Below, piece after piece: positions 6,353 to 15,704 of a stretch of DNA of 64,000 bases. The translations under genes were made by a program, and so were the position numbers. The DNA comes from Yimella lutea (GTDB lineage Bacteria > Actinomycetota > Actinomycetes > Actinomycetales > Dermatophilaceae). The notes beneath the pieces were generated by a model, which saw nothing but the letters and a program-made list of their open reading frames with translations, searched no databases and was not told the DNA's origin. The stretch is from contig NZ_VFMO01000001.1 of NCBI RefSeq assembly GCF_006715095.1, positions 434,001 through 498,000 on the forward strand, in the 5' to 3' direction. How positions within the stretch are numbered: the first letter of the stretch is position 1; each line of letters starts with the position of its first letter.

Positions 6353-8287
6353 TCACCGGTTGGGCGGGGTTTGCGGGGTGGACGGCGTCGAGGGCTTGGG
6401 CGGGGTCGACGTCGGTGACGGCGGCGCCGTCGAGGTGGGTGACGGCGACGACGTCGGGCTGGACGTCGACGAAGGCGTGGACGTCGGGCTCGAGGACGTC
6501 GGGCTCGAGGTCGGCGAGGATGTGGAGCTGGTCGTCGTCGTCGTCGTCGTCGTCGTCGACGACGGCGGCGGCGGGTTGACCGTCACCGTCGAGGAGCGGG
6601 TGTAGACCGAGATCGCGATCCGGGAGTTCACCGCGACCTTCTTGCCGGCGTCCGGCACGTCCTGCACCTTGTCCCAGAGGTCCGAGTTGGACGTCGGCAC
6701 GGAGGTCGGCGGATCGGCCGGCTGCAGGTGCGCCTTCGCCAGTGCCTGCTGGGCGGCGAAGAAGTTCATGCCCTCCAGGTTGCTCGGCACGGTGACCTTG
6801 CCGCTGCTGAGCTTCAGCGTGATCGTCTGGGTCGGCGGCGCTGCGCTGTTCTCGATGGGGTCGGTGGACGTCACCTGTCCCTCGGCGTACTCGGTGTCGT
6901 CGACCCGGGTCGGATCAACGGCCACCTTGTCGAAACCGTTGTCGCCCAGGATCTTTCTCGCCTGCTGCTCGGTCTTCCCGACCACGGACGGCACAGTGCG
7001 CACGTTGGGACCACCGGACAGGTCGACGGTGACCGTCGATCCGGATTCGGCCGGCTCACCACCGTTCGGACGCTGCGCGACCACGGTGTCGAGGGTCGCG
7101 TCGCTGGTCACCTTTCGGAAACTGGGAACGAAGCCGGCGTTGCGGAGCGTCTGGTCGGCTGCCTGCTCGGTGAACCCGCGCACCGATGGCACCGAGGCCA
7201 GCTTGGTCTCGTCCTGACCGTTCATCACCAGGTAGCCGACGCCGAGGATGGCCAGCAGCGCGGCGATGACGGCTGCGGTCCACAGACCGACGTGATTCGG
7301 GCGCCGACCGCGGTCGGCGATCTCGCGGGTGCTGTCACGGCGCGGTTGCTCCACCGGAGCGGGCGCCTTCGCGGCGGCGGCGGCGGCGCCACCGGCAGCC
7401 GCAAGGCTTGCGGTGGCCGCCGCCGAGACCGGCGTGTTCGTCCGAGCGTTCTGCAGATCGGCCCGGAAGTCGCCGGCGGTCTGGTAGCGACCTTCGCGCG
7501 GCTTCTCCAGCGAATGCATCGCGACGGCGTCCATCGGCTTGGGCACCGTCGGCTCGTAGGACGACGGGGGCGCCGGACGGTCGCTGATGTGCTGGTAGAC
7601 CAGGCTGACCGGCTCACCGACGAACGGCGTTCTGCCGCAGAGCAGTTCATAAAAGACGCAGCCTGCCGAGTACAGGTCGGAGCGTTCATCGACCTGGTCG
7701 CCCTTGGCCTGCTCGGGGGAGAGGTACCGCGCCGTGCCGACGACGGCCTGAGCGGACGTCATCGTGGCACCGACATCGGCCAGGGCGCGGGCGATGCCGA
7801 AGTCCATCACCTTCACCTGGCCGCCGCGGGTCAGCATCACGTTGGCCGGTTTGATGTCGCGGTGCACGATTCCGCGACTGTGCGAGTACTCCAGGGCCGA
7901 CAGGATGCCCTGCGTGATGCGGGCGGCCTCGTCCGGGGACAGGTGACCCTCGGCGTTGAGCACGTCGCGCAGCGTGTCGCCGTCCACGTACTCCATCACG
8001 ATGTACGGCACGCCGATCTCGGCGCCACCGGTCTCGGTGTAGGTCTCCTCGCCGGAGTCGTACACGGCGACGATCGCGTGATGATTCAGTCCGGCTGCCG
8101 ACTTCGCCTCGCGCCGGAAACGGGTCAGGAAGGTGCTGTCGCGAGCCAGGTCGGAACGCAGCATCTTGATCGCGACCGGACGCCCGAGGCGCGTGTCGTG
8201 ACCCAGGTGCACTTCGGCCATGCCGCCGCGTCCGATGAGTTCACCGACCTCGTAGCGGCCGCCGAGCAGGCGGGGAGCTTGCGTCAT
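6353..8287 (-). CDS. pknB: Serine/threonine protein kinase PknB with three PASTA domains
   Basis: The protein has 644 residues. The kinase domain (residues ~11-275) has GRGGMAEV as the P-loop, Lys in VAIKML, HRDIKPANVM as the catalytic loop, DFGIAR and the activation-loop sequence TARYLSPEQA. A juxtamembrane stretch leads to one transmembrane helix (GLWTAAVIAALLAILGVGYL). Three PASTA repeats follow, beginning PSVRGFTEQAAD, PSVVGKTEQQAR and PSNLEGMNFFAA. These extracellular repeats bind muropeptides or lipid II in the family and link wall growth to phosphorylation. A Pro/Ser/Thr-rich tail of about 80 residues, including nine consecutive Thr, ends the protein. pknA ends 2 bases upstream, so translation is probably coupled. 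Confidence 0.96.
   Translation of the reverse strand: MTQAPRLLGGRYEVGELIGRGGMAEVHLGHDTRLGRPVAIKMLRSDLARDSTFLTRFRREAKSAAGLNHHAIVAVYDSGEETYTETGGAEIGVPYIVMEYVDGDTLRDVLNAEGHLSPDEAARITQGILSALEYSHSRGIVHRDIKPANVMLTRGGQVKVMDFGIARALADVGATMTSAQAVVGTARYLSPEQAKGDQVDERSDLYSAGCVFYELLCGRTPFVGEPVSLVYQHISDRPAPPSSYEPTVPKPMDAVAMHSLEKPREGRYQTAGDFRADLQNARTNTPVSAAATASLAAAGGAAAAAAKAPAPVEQPRRDSTREIADRGRRPNHVGLWTAAVIAALLAILGVGYLVMNGQDETKLASVPSVRGFTEQAADQTLRNAGFVPSFRKVTSDATLDTVVAQRPNGGEPAESGSTVTVDLSGGPNVRTVPSVVGKTEQQARKILGDNGFDKVAVDPTRVDDTEYAEGQVTSTDPIENSAAPPTQTITLKLSSGKVTVPSNLEGMNFFAAQQALAKAHLQPADPPTSVPTSNSDLWDKVQDVPDAGKKVAVNSRIAISVYTRSSTVTVNPPPPSSTTTTTTTTTSSTSSPTSSPTSSSPTSTPSSTSSPTSSPSPTSTAPPSPTSTPPKPSTPSTPQTPPNR
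6531..6559. repeat. Trinucleotide tract (GTC)n within pknB
   Basis: About nine GTC/GAC units encode the poly-Thr run of the PknB tail, next to two tandem copies of GACGTCGGGCTCGAG at 6480-6509. The tract is slippage-prone, but changes in unit number keep the frame. Confidence 0.7.
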
Positions 8288-8289
8288 CG

Positions 8290-9747
8290 CTAGTTGATGT
8301 TCCCTTGGTCGCTGGGGGTCTCGCTGTTGCCGTCGTCGTTGTTGTCGTTCTGCTGTTGCTGCTGTGTCTCGGTGGGGTTTTTCGGCGGAGTGACCTTGCC
8401 GCCCTGGTTGAGTACCACGACGAGGACGACGATGAGCAGCAGCAGCGCCACCACACCGCCGAGGATCTTCATGAACAGGCTCTTGGAGATGCCGAGCCCG
8501 GCGAAGTCGTCGTTGTTGTTGTTGTTCGTGACGGTCGACGACCCGCCGCTGGACGGCTGCAGCCGCTTGTCCTTAAGCGTCGCCGGGGACGACGCCGCGA
8601 ACCTCGAGGTGTTGTTCGGACCCGACGTGCTTGCCTGCGGCCCGGACGTCGGCGCGTTGGGACCGCTCGGGTCGCCCTTGAAACCGGCTGCTGCCGGGTG
8701 ACCGGACGGCGGAGCCGACGGCCCGGTGGGTGCCGGGTGGTGCGAGACCTCCTGGCGTCCGGGAAGCGGGCCGCCGATGTTGCCGTGCTGTGGTCCGGAG
8801 CCGCCCGAGTGCGGACCGGATGCCGGGCCCGGGTGGGGAGAGTTCTGAGGTGAGTGCGGGCCGGACGATCCGGCTTGGCCGCCCGGGGTCTGCTTGGGTG
8901 CCCGCTTGTTCGGGTCGAAGCCCATCCGGGTGGAGTCGACCACGGACTGACGCAGGGCGCGGGAGAACTCCGCGGCCGAGTCCGGGCGCAGCGCCGGGTT
9001 CTTCTCCAGCGTCGCGAGGATGATCGCGCGCACCGGCGGCGGCACTTCCTGCGGCATCTGCGGCGGCGTTTGGTTGACGTGTGCGAGCGCCAGGGTGACG
9101 GGGCTGTCGGACTCGAACGGACGGCGTCCGGTGACCATCTCGTAGGCGATGATGCCGAGTGCGTACACGTCGACCAGGCCGGTGACCTCGTGGCCGAGCG
9201 CGGCCTCGGGGGCGAGGTATTGCGCGGTGCCCATCACCTCACCGGTCTTGGTCATCGCGGCCGACCCGATCGCGCGGGCGATACCGAAGTCGGTGAGCTT
9301 CACGATGCCGTCGGCGGTGACCAGCATGTTCGCCGGTTTCACGTCACGGTGGATCAACCCGCTGCGGTGCGCGGCCTGCAGCGCGGACGCTGCCTGCGCC
9401 AGCAGCCCGGCGGTGTCGGCGGCCGAGATCGGTGCGTTCTCGGCGATGATCTTGGACAGTGGCATGCCCGGGACGTACTCCATCACCAGGTAGGCGGTGC
9501 CGTCGTCCTCGCCGTAGTCGTACACCTGCGCCACGTTGCCGTGGGTCAGCGCCGCCGACAGTCGGGCCTCGTTGCGGAACCGCTCGGTGAAGCCGATCTC
9601 GTCGGTCAGCCCGTCCTTGAGCAGCTTGAGCGCGACCGTGCGCCCGAGCACCTGGTCGGTGGCTTTCCACACCTCACCCATGCCGCCCGCGGCGATGCGG
9701 TCGGTGAGCTCGTACCGTCCCCCCAGTACGTCTCCGGTTCGGTTCAT
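8290..9747 (-). CDS. pknA: Serine/threonine protein kinase PknA
   Basis: The ATG at 9747 is the start: it overlaps the pbpA stop (TAATG) and gives the canonical beginning MNRTGDVLGGRYELTDRIAA. Extension further upstream would only read pbpA in another frame. The product is 485 residues. The kinase domain has AAGGMGEVW, ALKLLK, HRDVKPANML, DFGIARA and MGTAQYLAPE. A Pro/Gly/Ser-rich linker (~290-400) leads to one transmembrane helix (ILGGVVALLLLIVVLVVVL) and a short Gln/Asn-rich extracellular tail with no PASTA domain, as in PknA. Known targets of the family include division and wall proteins. It is translationally coupled with pbpA and pknB. Confidence 0.95.
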   Translation of the reverse strand: MNRTGDVLGGRYELTDRIAAGGMGEVWKATDQVLGRTVALKLLKDGLTDEIGFTERFRNEARLSAALTHGNVAQVYDYGEDDGTAYLVMEYVPGMPLSKIIAENAPISAADTAGLLAQAASALQAAHRSGLIHRDVKPANMLVTADGIVKLTDFGIARAIGSAAMTKTGEVMGTAQYLAPEAALGHEVTGLVDVYALGIIAYEMVTGRRPFESDSPVTLALAHVNQTPPQMPQEVPPPVRAIILATLEKNPALRPDSAAEFSRALRQSVVDSTRMGFDPNKRAPKQTPGGQAGSSGPHSPQNSPHPGPASGPHSGGSGPQHGNIGGPLPGRQEVSHHPAPTGPSAPPSGHPAAAGFKGDPSGPNAPTSGPQASTSGPNNTSRFAASSPATLKDKRLQPSSGGSSTVTNNNNNDDFAGLGISKSLFMKILGGVVALLLLIVVLVVVLNQGGKVTPPKNPTETQQQQQNDNNDDGNSETPSDQGNIN

Positions 9748-11198
9748 TAATTGACCACCGCTTCCATCACTGCCTTTGCGATCGGTGCTGCGACCGATCC
9801 TCCGGATGCTTCCTGTCCTGCTGTTCCACCGTCTTCGACGACGACCGCCACGACCACCTTCGGGTCGTTCGCCGGGGCGAACCCGGTGAACCACACATCG
9901 GCGTTGACGCCCGGAGCGGTCTCGGCCGTTCCGGTTTTTCCTGCAACCTCCACATTCGGGATCTGCGCTCGCCGACCGGTTCCGGTGTCGACGACCTTCT
10001 TCATCATGTCCTTCAACTGGGTCGCGACGTCGCTTCCGATCGCGTCGGAGAAAACCGACGGGTCGGTCGACTGCACGACGTCGAGGTTCTTGTCGCGCAC
10101 GGTCTGCACCAGGTAAGGACGCATGACCTTGCCGCCGTTGGCGATCCCGGCCGAGACCATCGCCATCTGCAGCGGGGTGGCGCGCACGTCGAACTGTCCG
10201 ATCGAGGACTGCGCCAACTGCGCCTGTTGCAGGTTGCCGGGGAAGGTGGAGGGGGTGACGTTCATCGGGATCGTCAACTGCTGGCCGAACCCGAACTTCG
10301 TCGCCTGCTGACGCACCTTGTCCTGCCCGAGGTCCATGCCCAGACCGGCGAACGCGGTGTTGCAGCTGATCTCGATCGCGTGCTCGAGTGTCGTCCTGTC
10401 GTTCGGGCCGCACGCGCGTCCGGTGACGTTCGGCAGCGGCCGGACGACGCCGGGCAGCTTGATCGCGGCCGGTGCGTCGAGCTCGGAATCCGGCTTGTAC
10501 TTGCCCGATTCCAGGGCAGCGGCGGCGGTGACGAGCTTGAACGTGGAGCCGGGCGGGTAGAGGTTGCCGCCGATGACCCGGTTGATCATCGGCTGGTTCT
10601 TCGCCGTGGTCAGCTGCTTCCAGTTGTCCTGTACCGCGTTCAGGTCGTGCGTCGACAACAGGTTGGGGTCGTACGTCGGGCTGGTGACCATTGCCAGGAT
10701 CGCCCCGGTCTTGGGGTCCATCGCGATGACGGCGCCGCGCTGGTTGCCCAGTGCGTTGCGGGCGGCCTGCTGCACCTTGGCCCGGATCGTCAGGTCGACG
10801 CTGGCTCCCTGCGGCTCCTTGCCGGTGAGGATCTCGGGCAACTGCCGGTAGAACAACTTGTCCGAGCTGCCCGACAGCAGGTCGTTGTACCCGCGCTCGA
10901 CGCCGCTCGTGCCGTAGATGAAGGAGAAATAGCCGGTGGCGGCGGCGTACGTCGACCCCTGCGGGTAACTGCGCTGCCACTTGAAGTCGTTGTCGACCGG
11001 CTTGCTGACCGCGACCGCGTTGCCGTCGACCAGGATCGAGCCGCGTTCCTTGGCGTACGACTTCAGCAACGCACGCCGGTTGCCGGGCTTCTCGTTGTAA
11101 CTCTTCGCCTGGACGAACTGGATCATCGTGCTCGCGAGGAGCAGCGCCGCGAACATTGCCATCACCACGAACGACAGCCGCCGGATCGGAGTATTCAT
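9747..11198 (-). CDS. pbpA: Penicillin-binding protein 2 (class B transpeptidase, PbpA)
   Basis: The 483-residue protein has one N-terminal membrane anchor (residues ~8-27) and a class B PBP domain. The active-site motifs are all visible: SxxK in YPPGSTFKL, SxN as SCN in EISCNTAF, and KTG in VEVAGKTGTAE. It crosslinks peptidoglycan outside the membrane and in this cluster works with the RodA glycosyltransferase, the usual SEDS-bPBP pair. Its start overlaps the rodA stop by 4 bases and its stop overlaps the pknA start by 1 base, so the genes are tightly coupled. The size is typical for actinobacterial PbpA (about 490 residues). Confidence 0.96.
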   Translation of the reverse strand: MNTPIRRLSFVVMAMFAALLLASTMIQFVQAKSYNEKPGNRRALLKSYAKERGSILVDGNAVAVSKPVDNDFKWQRSYPQGSTYAAATGYFSFIYGTSGVERGYNDLLSGSSDKLFYRQLPEILTGKEPQGASVDLTIRAKVQQAARNALGNQRGAVIAMDPKTGAILAMVTSPTYDPNLLSTHDLNAVQDNWKQLTTAKNQPMINRVIGGNLYPPGSTFKLVTAAAALESGKYKPDSELDAPAAIKLPGVVRPLPNVTGRACGPNDRTTLEHAIEISCNTAFAGLGMDLGQDKVRQQATKFGFGQQLTIPMNVTPSTFPGNLQQAQLAQSSIGQFDVRATPLQMAMVSAGIANGGKVMRPYLVQTVRDKNLDVVQSTDPSVFSDAIGSDVATQLKDMMKKVVDTGTGRRAQIPNVEVAGKTGTAETAPGVNADVWFTGFAPANDPKVVVAVVVEDGGTAGQEASGGSVAAPIAKAVMEAVVN

Positions 11199-12562
11199 CG
11201 AATCCTCACCGCCTGCGTCATCTCGTCCGAGACGTCCTTCGACTCGAACATCGGACGTCGTGCCTGGTCACTGATCCGCAGCAACAGTGCCACGAGCATC
11301 CAGTTGGCCAGCAACGACGACCCGCCGGCTGCGAGGAACGGTGTGGTCTGTCCGGTGAGCGGAATGACGCGGGTGACCCCGCCGATGACCACGAAGCACT
11401 GCAACGCGATCGAGAACGCGAGGCCGGACGCGAGCAGCTTGCCGAAGCCGTCGCGGGCGGCGAGCGCGGTGCGAAGTCCGCGTTCGACGAACAGGCCGTA
11501 GAGCATGAGGATCGCCATGACCCCGATGAGGCCGAGTTCCTCGCCGAAGCTGGCGAAGATGAAGTCGGAGTTCGCGAAGTAGGTGATCTCCGGGTGGCCT
11601 TTGCCCAGGCCGGTACCGGTGAGACCGCCGCTGGCCATACCCATCAGGCCCTTGGCGTTCTGGTCGGACAGGCCCTCGGTGAACGGGTCGAGCCACAGTT
11701 GCACGCGCACCTGGAAGTGGGCGAACAGTTGGTAGGCGACGAAGCAGCCGAGCAGGAACATCCCCAGACCGATGATGATCCACGAGCGGCGCTCGGTGGC
11801 GATGTAGAGCATCGCGACGAAAAGCCCGAAGAACAGCAGCGAGGTACCGAGGTCGGACTCGAACACCAGCACCGCCAGCGAGGCGAGCCAGGCGACGATG
11901 ATCGGGCCCAGGTCGCGGGCGCGCGGCAGCGGGAAGCCGAGGACGCGCTTGCCGACCAGCGACAACGCGTCCCGGGTCTGCACCAGGTAGGAGGCGAAGA
12001 AGACGACCGCGCACAGCTTGGCGATCTCACCGGGCTGGAAACTGAACGGTCCCAGCCCGATCCAGATGCGGTTGCCGTTGATGTTGCGTCCGATGACGGG
12101 CAGCAGCGGCATCATCAGCAGGACGATGCCGGCCAGGCCGAAGGTGAAGGTGTAGCGCCGCAGCCGGCGGTGGTCGCTGATCACGAACAGCAGCGCGATC
12201 GCCGCACCGATGGCGACCGCGCTCCAGACCAGCTGACGAAGCGCCGAACCCTCCAGCAGTCCGTTGGTCTTGGAGGAGTTGAGGTCGAGCCGGTGGATCA
12301 TCACCAGGCCGAGACCGTTGAGCAGGGTCGCGATCGGCAGCAACGTCGGGTCGGCGTACGCCGCCTTCCACCGCAGCACGAGGTGGAAAACGATTGCGAT
12401 CACTGCGAATCCGCCACCGATCGGCAGCAGATCGACGGGCAGGCTGCCCTCCATCGCCAGCCCCACATTGGCGTACGCCAACAGCACCACCGCGATCGCA
12501 AAGATCAGCAGCACCAGTTCGGTGCCGCGGCGGGTGCGGGGATTCTGGCCGGTGACGGTCAC
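11195..12562 (-). CDS. rodA: RodA/FtsW-family (SEDS) peptidoglycan polymerase
   Basis: The 455-residue polytopic protein has about ten to twelve transmembrane helices. SEDS landmarks include NRIWIGLGPFSFQPGEIAKL, the FtsW/RodA signature region before the catalytic Asp loop, and FESDLGTSLLFFGLFVAML. SEDS proteins polymerise lipid II glycan strands and pair with a class B PBP, here PbpA directly downstream. The gene overlaps pstP upstream and pbpA downstream by 4 bases each. The actinobacterial cluster copy is annotated RodA or FtsW-like; placement with pbpA and pknAB favours RodA. Confidence 0.95.
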   Translation of the reverse strand: MTVTGQNPRTRRGTELVLLIFAIAVVLLAYANVGLAMEGSLPVDLLPIGGGFAVIAIVFHLVLRWKAAYADPTLLPIATLLNGLGLVMIHRLDLNSSKTNGLLEGSALRQLVWSAVAIGAAIALLFVISDHRRLRRYTFTFGLAGIVLLMMPLLPVIGRNINGNRIWIGLGPFSFQPGEIAKLCAVVFFASYLVQTRDALSLVGKRVLGFPLPRARDLGPIIVAWLASLAVLVFESDLGTSLLFFGLFVAMLYIATERRSWIIIGLGMFLLGCFVAYQLFAHFQVRVQLWLDPFTEGLSDQNAKGLMGMASGGLTGTGLGKGHPEITYFANSDFIFASFGEELGLIGVMAILMLYGLFVERGLRTALAARDGFGKLLASGLAFSIALQCFVVIGGVTRVIPLTGQTTPFLAAGGSSLLANWMLVALLLRISDQARRPMFESKDVSDEMTQAVRIR

Positions 12563-13878
12563 GACGCGCAGTTGCTCCCGGACGTGTCGGCCTTGCAGCG
12601 CTCGAGCTGCTTCTGCAGGTCGGCGACGACGCGCTGGGCGTCGGCCTTGTCCTTGGCGGTCATCGTGTTGTTGACCTTGTCGCGGTAGAAGCCCGGCAGG
12701 TCCTTGACCTGGAGGTTCGTCGTCGACTCGATGCTCGACAGGCGCACCGGACCGAGGTCCTGCGGCACGCCCTTGAAGATCGCGACCTTCCCGCTGTTTG
12801 CTCCCACGTAGTACTGACTCTGCGTCCAGTTGTAACCGAGCAGCGCGCCGGCGACGGCCATCGCGATCAGCACCGCGCCGAGACCGAACCAGCGCAGCTT
12901 GCCGCCCTTGTTCGGCTTCTCCTCGGCCAACTGCGGCAGGCCGTGGGTTTCACCACCGTCGTCGTAGTCGTCGTCCGGGTGGACCGGCTGCGGGGGCGCG
13001 GGCTGCCGCGCGGTCTCCCGCTGCAGCGCTGCCGCCTTCTCGGCCGGGGTGCGGGGTTCCTGCGGTTGTTCCTGTGTCTCGTCGTCCTCGTGACCGATCG
13101 CCCGGTCGGCGGCTGCGCCGACGATCTGCGGGGTGCTGGAGATCGGGTCCTTGCCGTCGACGACCTCGGCCACGACGACCGTCACGTTGTCGCGGGTGGA
13201 CGCCTTCAGCGCGATCTCGATCAGCCGGTCGGCGATGTCGCCGGGCGAACCCGGCGAGGTCATGATGCCCTCGATCGTCGAACGCGCCACGTAGTCCGAC
13301 AACCCGTCGGAGCAGATCAGCAACCGGTCGCCACGCTGCGCCTCGCGCATGGAGATGTCCGGGTCGTCGTCCTCGCGTCCGGTCAGCACCCGGGTGACCA
13401 TCGAGCGCTGCGGGTGGTGCTCGGCCTCTTCGGGGGTGATACGGCCCTCGTCCAGCAGCGCCTGCACGAACGAGTGGTCCTTGGTCAGCTGGGTGAACAC
13501 GCCGTCGCGGACGAGGTAGGCGCGGCTGTCGCCGATGTTGGCCATGGCCAGCTTCGTGCCGGAGCGGATGAACGCGATGAGCGTGGTGCCCATGCCCTCG
13601 GTGTCGAGGTCGGTGTCCATCATCTGCCGCAACCGGTCGTTGGCCCGGCGCACGGCCTGGCGCAACTGGTGGGCGGCCTCGTCCGCGCCCCACGACTCGC
13701 CGTCGAGAGTCATCAGTTCGGCGACGACGGTCGCGCTCGCGGTGTCGCCGGCGGCGTGTCCGCCCATGCCGTCGGCGAGGACGAGCAGGTCAGGGGAGGC
13801 GAACGCGGAGTCCTCGTTGCGGGTCTTGGACCCCAGGCCCAGATTCGACCGGGCAGCGAAGCGCAAGGCGATGGGCAT
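12559..13878 (-). CDS. pstP: PP2C-family serine/threonine phosphatase PstP
   Basis: The 439-residue protein starts with a PP2C domain (residues ~1-240). Metal-binding motifs are NEDSAF, LADGMGGHAAG, GDSRAYL, CSDGLSDYV and DNVTVVVAEV. A charged linker (~255-325) precedes one transmembrane helix (FGLGAVLIAMAVAGALLGY) and an extracytoplasmic domain of about 85 residues ending with two Cys. PstP removes phosphates from PknA, PknB and their substrates, including FHA partners encoded next door. It starts 3 bases after fhaB and overlaps rodA by 4 bases. The extracellular domain has no recognised fold here. Confidence 0.95.
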   Translation of the reverse strand: MPIALRFAARSNLGLGSKTRNEDSAFASPDLLVLADGMGGHAAGDTASATVVAELMTLDGESWGADEAAHQLRQAVRRANDRLRQMMDTDLDTEGMGTTLIAFIRSGTKLAMANIGDSRAYLVRDGVFTQLTKDHSFVQALLDEGRITPEEAEHHPQRSMVTRVLTGREDDDPDISMREAQRGDRLLICSDGLSDYVARSTIEGIMTSPGSPGDIADRLIEIALKASTRDNVTVVVAEVVDGKDPISSTPQIVGAAADRAIGHEDDETQEQPQEPRTPAEKAAALQRETARQPAPPQPVHPDDDYDDGGETHGLPQLAEEKPNKGGKLRWFGLGAVLIAMAVAGALLGYNWTQSQYYVGANSGKVAIFKGVPQDLGPVRLSSIESTTNLQVKDLPGFYRDKVNNTMTAKDKADAQRVVADLQKQLERCKADTSGSNCAS

Positions 13879-13881
13879 GTC

Positions 13882-14346
13882 TTACTTCCTGACTTCGAGC
13901 ACCGTGGTGCCGATCCGGATGTGGGATCCCTCGTGCAACGGCACGTGTTCGCCGATGCGCTGCGGGCCGACGAAAGTACCGTTGGTGGATCCGAGGTCGT
14001 CGACGAACCACTGGTCGCCTTCGGGGTACACGCGCGCGTGCCGGCCGCTGGCGAACTCGTCCGACAGCACCAGGCTGCACTCGGGGTTGCGACCGATGAG
14101 CACGCCGTTCTCGGTCAGCGGCACGGTGATGCCGCGCATGTGCCCGTCGACCACGGCCAGGTGGGTGGGGCCGCGCCGCTTGGGGGCGCGTCCGGCCGCC
14201 GGTGCGGCGACGGGACGCGAGGCGCCGCGGGTGACCGTGCGGGCGCCGTACAGGTCACCGCGCAGGACGCCGACGATGCTGAACACGAAGGCCCACAACA
14301 ACGCCAGCAGTCCCAATCGGATTGCGGTGATGGTCAATTCGCTCAT
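13882..14346 (-). CDS. fhaB: FHA-domain membrane protein FhaB (FipA-type)
   Basis: The ATG at 14346, overlapping the fhaA stop as ATGA, gives 154 residues. One N-terminal transmembrane helix (residues ~8-27) is followed by an FHA domain with GRNPECSLVLSDEFASGRHA and DLGSTNGTFV, which carry the Arg, Ser, His and Asn residues that bind phosphothreonine. In mycobacteria FhaB/FipA is phosphorylated by PknA and links FtsZ and FtsQ at the septum. A longer open frame upstream exists but runs antiparallel in register with fhaA and is not used. Confidence 0.93.
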   Translation of the reverse strand: MSELTITAIRLGLLALLWAFVFSIVGVLRGDLYGARTVTRGASRPVAAPAAGRAPKRRGPTHLAVVDGHMRGITVPLTENGVLIGRNPECSLVLSDEFASGRHARVYPEGDQWFVDDLGSTNGTFVGPQRIGEHVPLHEGSHIRIGTTVLEVRK

Positions 14347-15428
14347 CGACGTTTGCCCTGCCGGAAGATGATCGACGTGCGGCCGACCGTGATGCGGTCG
14401 CCCTCGTCGAGGTGGACGCTGGTGACCCGTTCGCCGTTGAGGAACGTGCCGTTCGTGGAGCCCAGGTCGGACAAGCTCGCTACCAGGTGCGGACCGTCGT
14501 TCGTGACCCGAACTTCGCTGTGCCGCCGCGAGACTCCGCTGTCGTCGAGCACGATGTCGACGTCGTCGTCGCGGCCGATGATGGTGATCGCGCCCATCAG
14601 CGGGTAGCGGTCGCCGTCGATGTCGAGGTAGGGACGCTGCCGGTAGCTGCGCGGCGCGGCCGGACTGGGGGTCCACGGCGCCGGACGCTCGGGCTGCTCC
14701 TCGTAGTACTCCGCGGGCTGTTCGTACTGGTCCTGGTGATCCGACTGGTTGCGTCGGACGAAGGCGTGGCCGAACTCGTCCTCTTCTTCTTCCCAGCCGT
14801 GGGCGTCCTGGGCCCTGTCGTTGGAGTCCACGTCCCGGTCGTCGGCGTCCTCGTGCGACCGGCCGGTGTAGGTGTCGTGCGCCCCACCCGCGCGGTGGGT
14901 GACGGCTGCGCTGCGATCGTCGAACTCGGGATCGTGCTTGCGGCGCCGCATACCCGGAAGGGCGAACCCGCCGGCCGGCTTACGACTCGGCTCCGGCTCG
15001 GGAGCGTCGGTCGGCGCCTCATGCAGGGGCTCCGGATCGGGTTGCTGCACCGCCTGGCGAGCGATCGAGGGACGCACCTTGAACACGCCCGTCTCGAGCG
15101 CGTCGTTCTCGGTGAAGTTGACCGTGAGCGGCCCGCCCGGGGTGTACCGCTGCGTCTCGGCGTGCTCGGCGGCGCTCGCCTTCAACTCATCGACCAGCGC
15201 GGCCTGGTAGGCGGTGAGGTGTTCGTGGTCGGTGCTGCTGAGCTCGATGTCGAACATGTTCGGCACGATCGGACGCTTGTTCTTGCCGGCGCTGGTGGCG
15301 CGGTCGTCCATGGCCCGGCGCATCGCGCTCGCGAGCTCGACCGGCTGGACCTCGGCGCGGAACGCCTTGGCGAACGCACTGTTCACCCCGGACTCGAGGC
15401 GCTTTTCGAGCTTGTCGAACAAGCCCAT
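14343..15428 (-). CDS. fhaA: FhaA: DUF3662 plus FHA-domain phosphothreonine reader
   Basis: The 361-residue protein begins MGLFDKLEKRLESGVNSAFA, the hallmark of the DUF3662 domain (~residues 1-125). A long acidic, low-complexity linker rich in Asp/Glu/His/Gln follows (~130-265), then a C-terminal FHA domain with IGRDDDVDIVL, VSRRHSEVRV and LGSTNGTFLNG. In mycobacteria FhaA binds phosphorylated MviN and regulates peptidoglycan synthesis at the pole and septum. It is the first gene of the leftward operon, so the operon promoter should lie in 15429-15704; I see no convincing -35/-10 pair there. Confidence 0.93.
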   Translation of the reverse strand: MGLFDKLEKRLESGVNSAFAKAFRAEVQPVELASAMRRAMDDRATSAGKNKRPIVPNMFDIELSSTDHEHLTAYQAALVDELKASAAEHAETQRYTPGGPLTVNFTENDALETGVFKVRPSIARQAVQQPDPEPLHEAPTDAPEPEPSRKPAGGFALPGMRRRKHDPEFDDRSAAVTHRAGGAHDTYTGRSHEDADDRDVDSNDRAQDAHGWEEEEDEFGHAFVRRNQSDHQDQYEQPAEYYEEQPERPAPWTPSPAAPRSYRQRPYLDIDGDRYPLMGAITIIGRDDDVDIVLDDSGVSRRHSEVRVTNDGPHLVASLSDLGSTNGTFLNGERVTSVHLDEGDRITVGRTSIIFRQGKRR

Positions 15429-15704
15429 GTGGTCGCCCTCCTTGTCGCGGCGGTCCCGGCCTGTGATGCGTGTGACTGCTGTGATCCACGAGTCGAGCCC
15501 GCGCGGCAGTCACGTCATCGTAACGAGGGCACCAACGATTGGCGGGTTCCCATCAGTTTCCGTGTTGCCCCGCGGCTTCGACACTGCCCGCAGGCGCCGA
15601 CACCAGTGCGAGGACGAACGACCAGCCACCACACGAGCGTCGTGTCGAAAAGATCGAGACCACGTCACGACGAACGAATACCCAGCCACTCGACCCGGAC
15701 GACC

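Noticed and set aside
8290..10980. An 896-codon leftward open frame that includes pknA
   Set aside because: Its first ~410 codons read pbpA in another frame and are Arg/Gly/Pro-rich nonsense. The true pknA start is the ATG at 9747 overlapping the pbpA stop.
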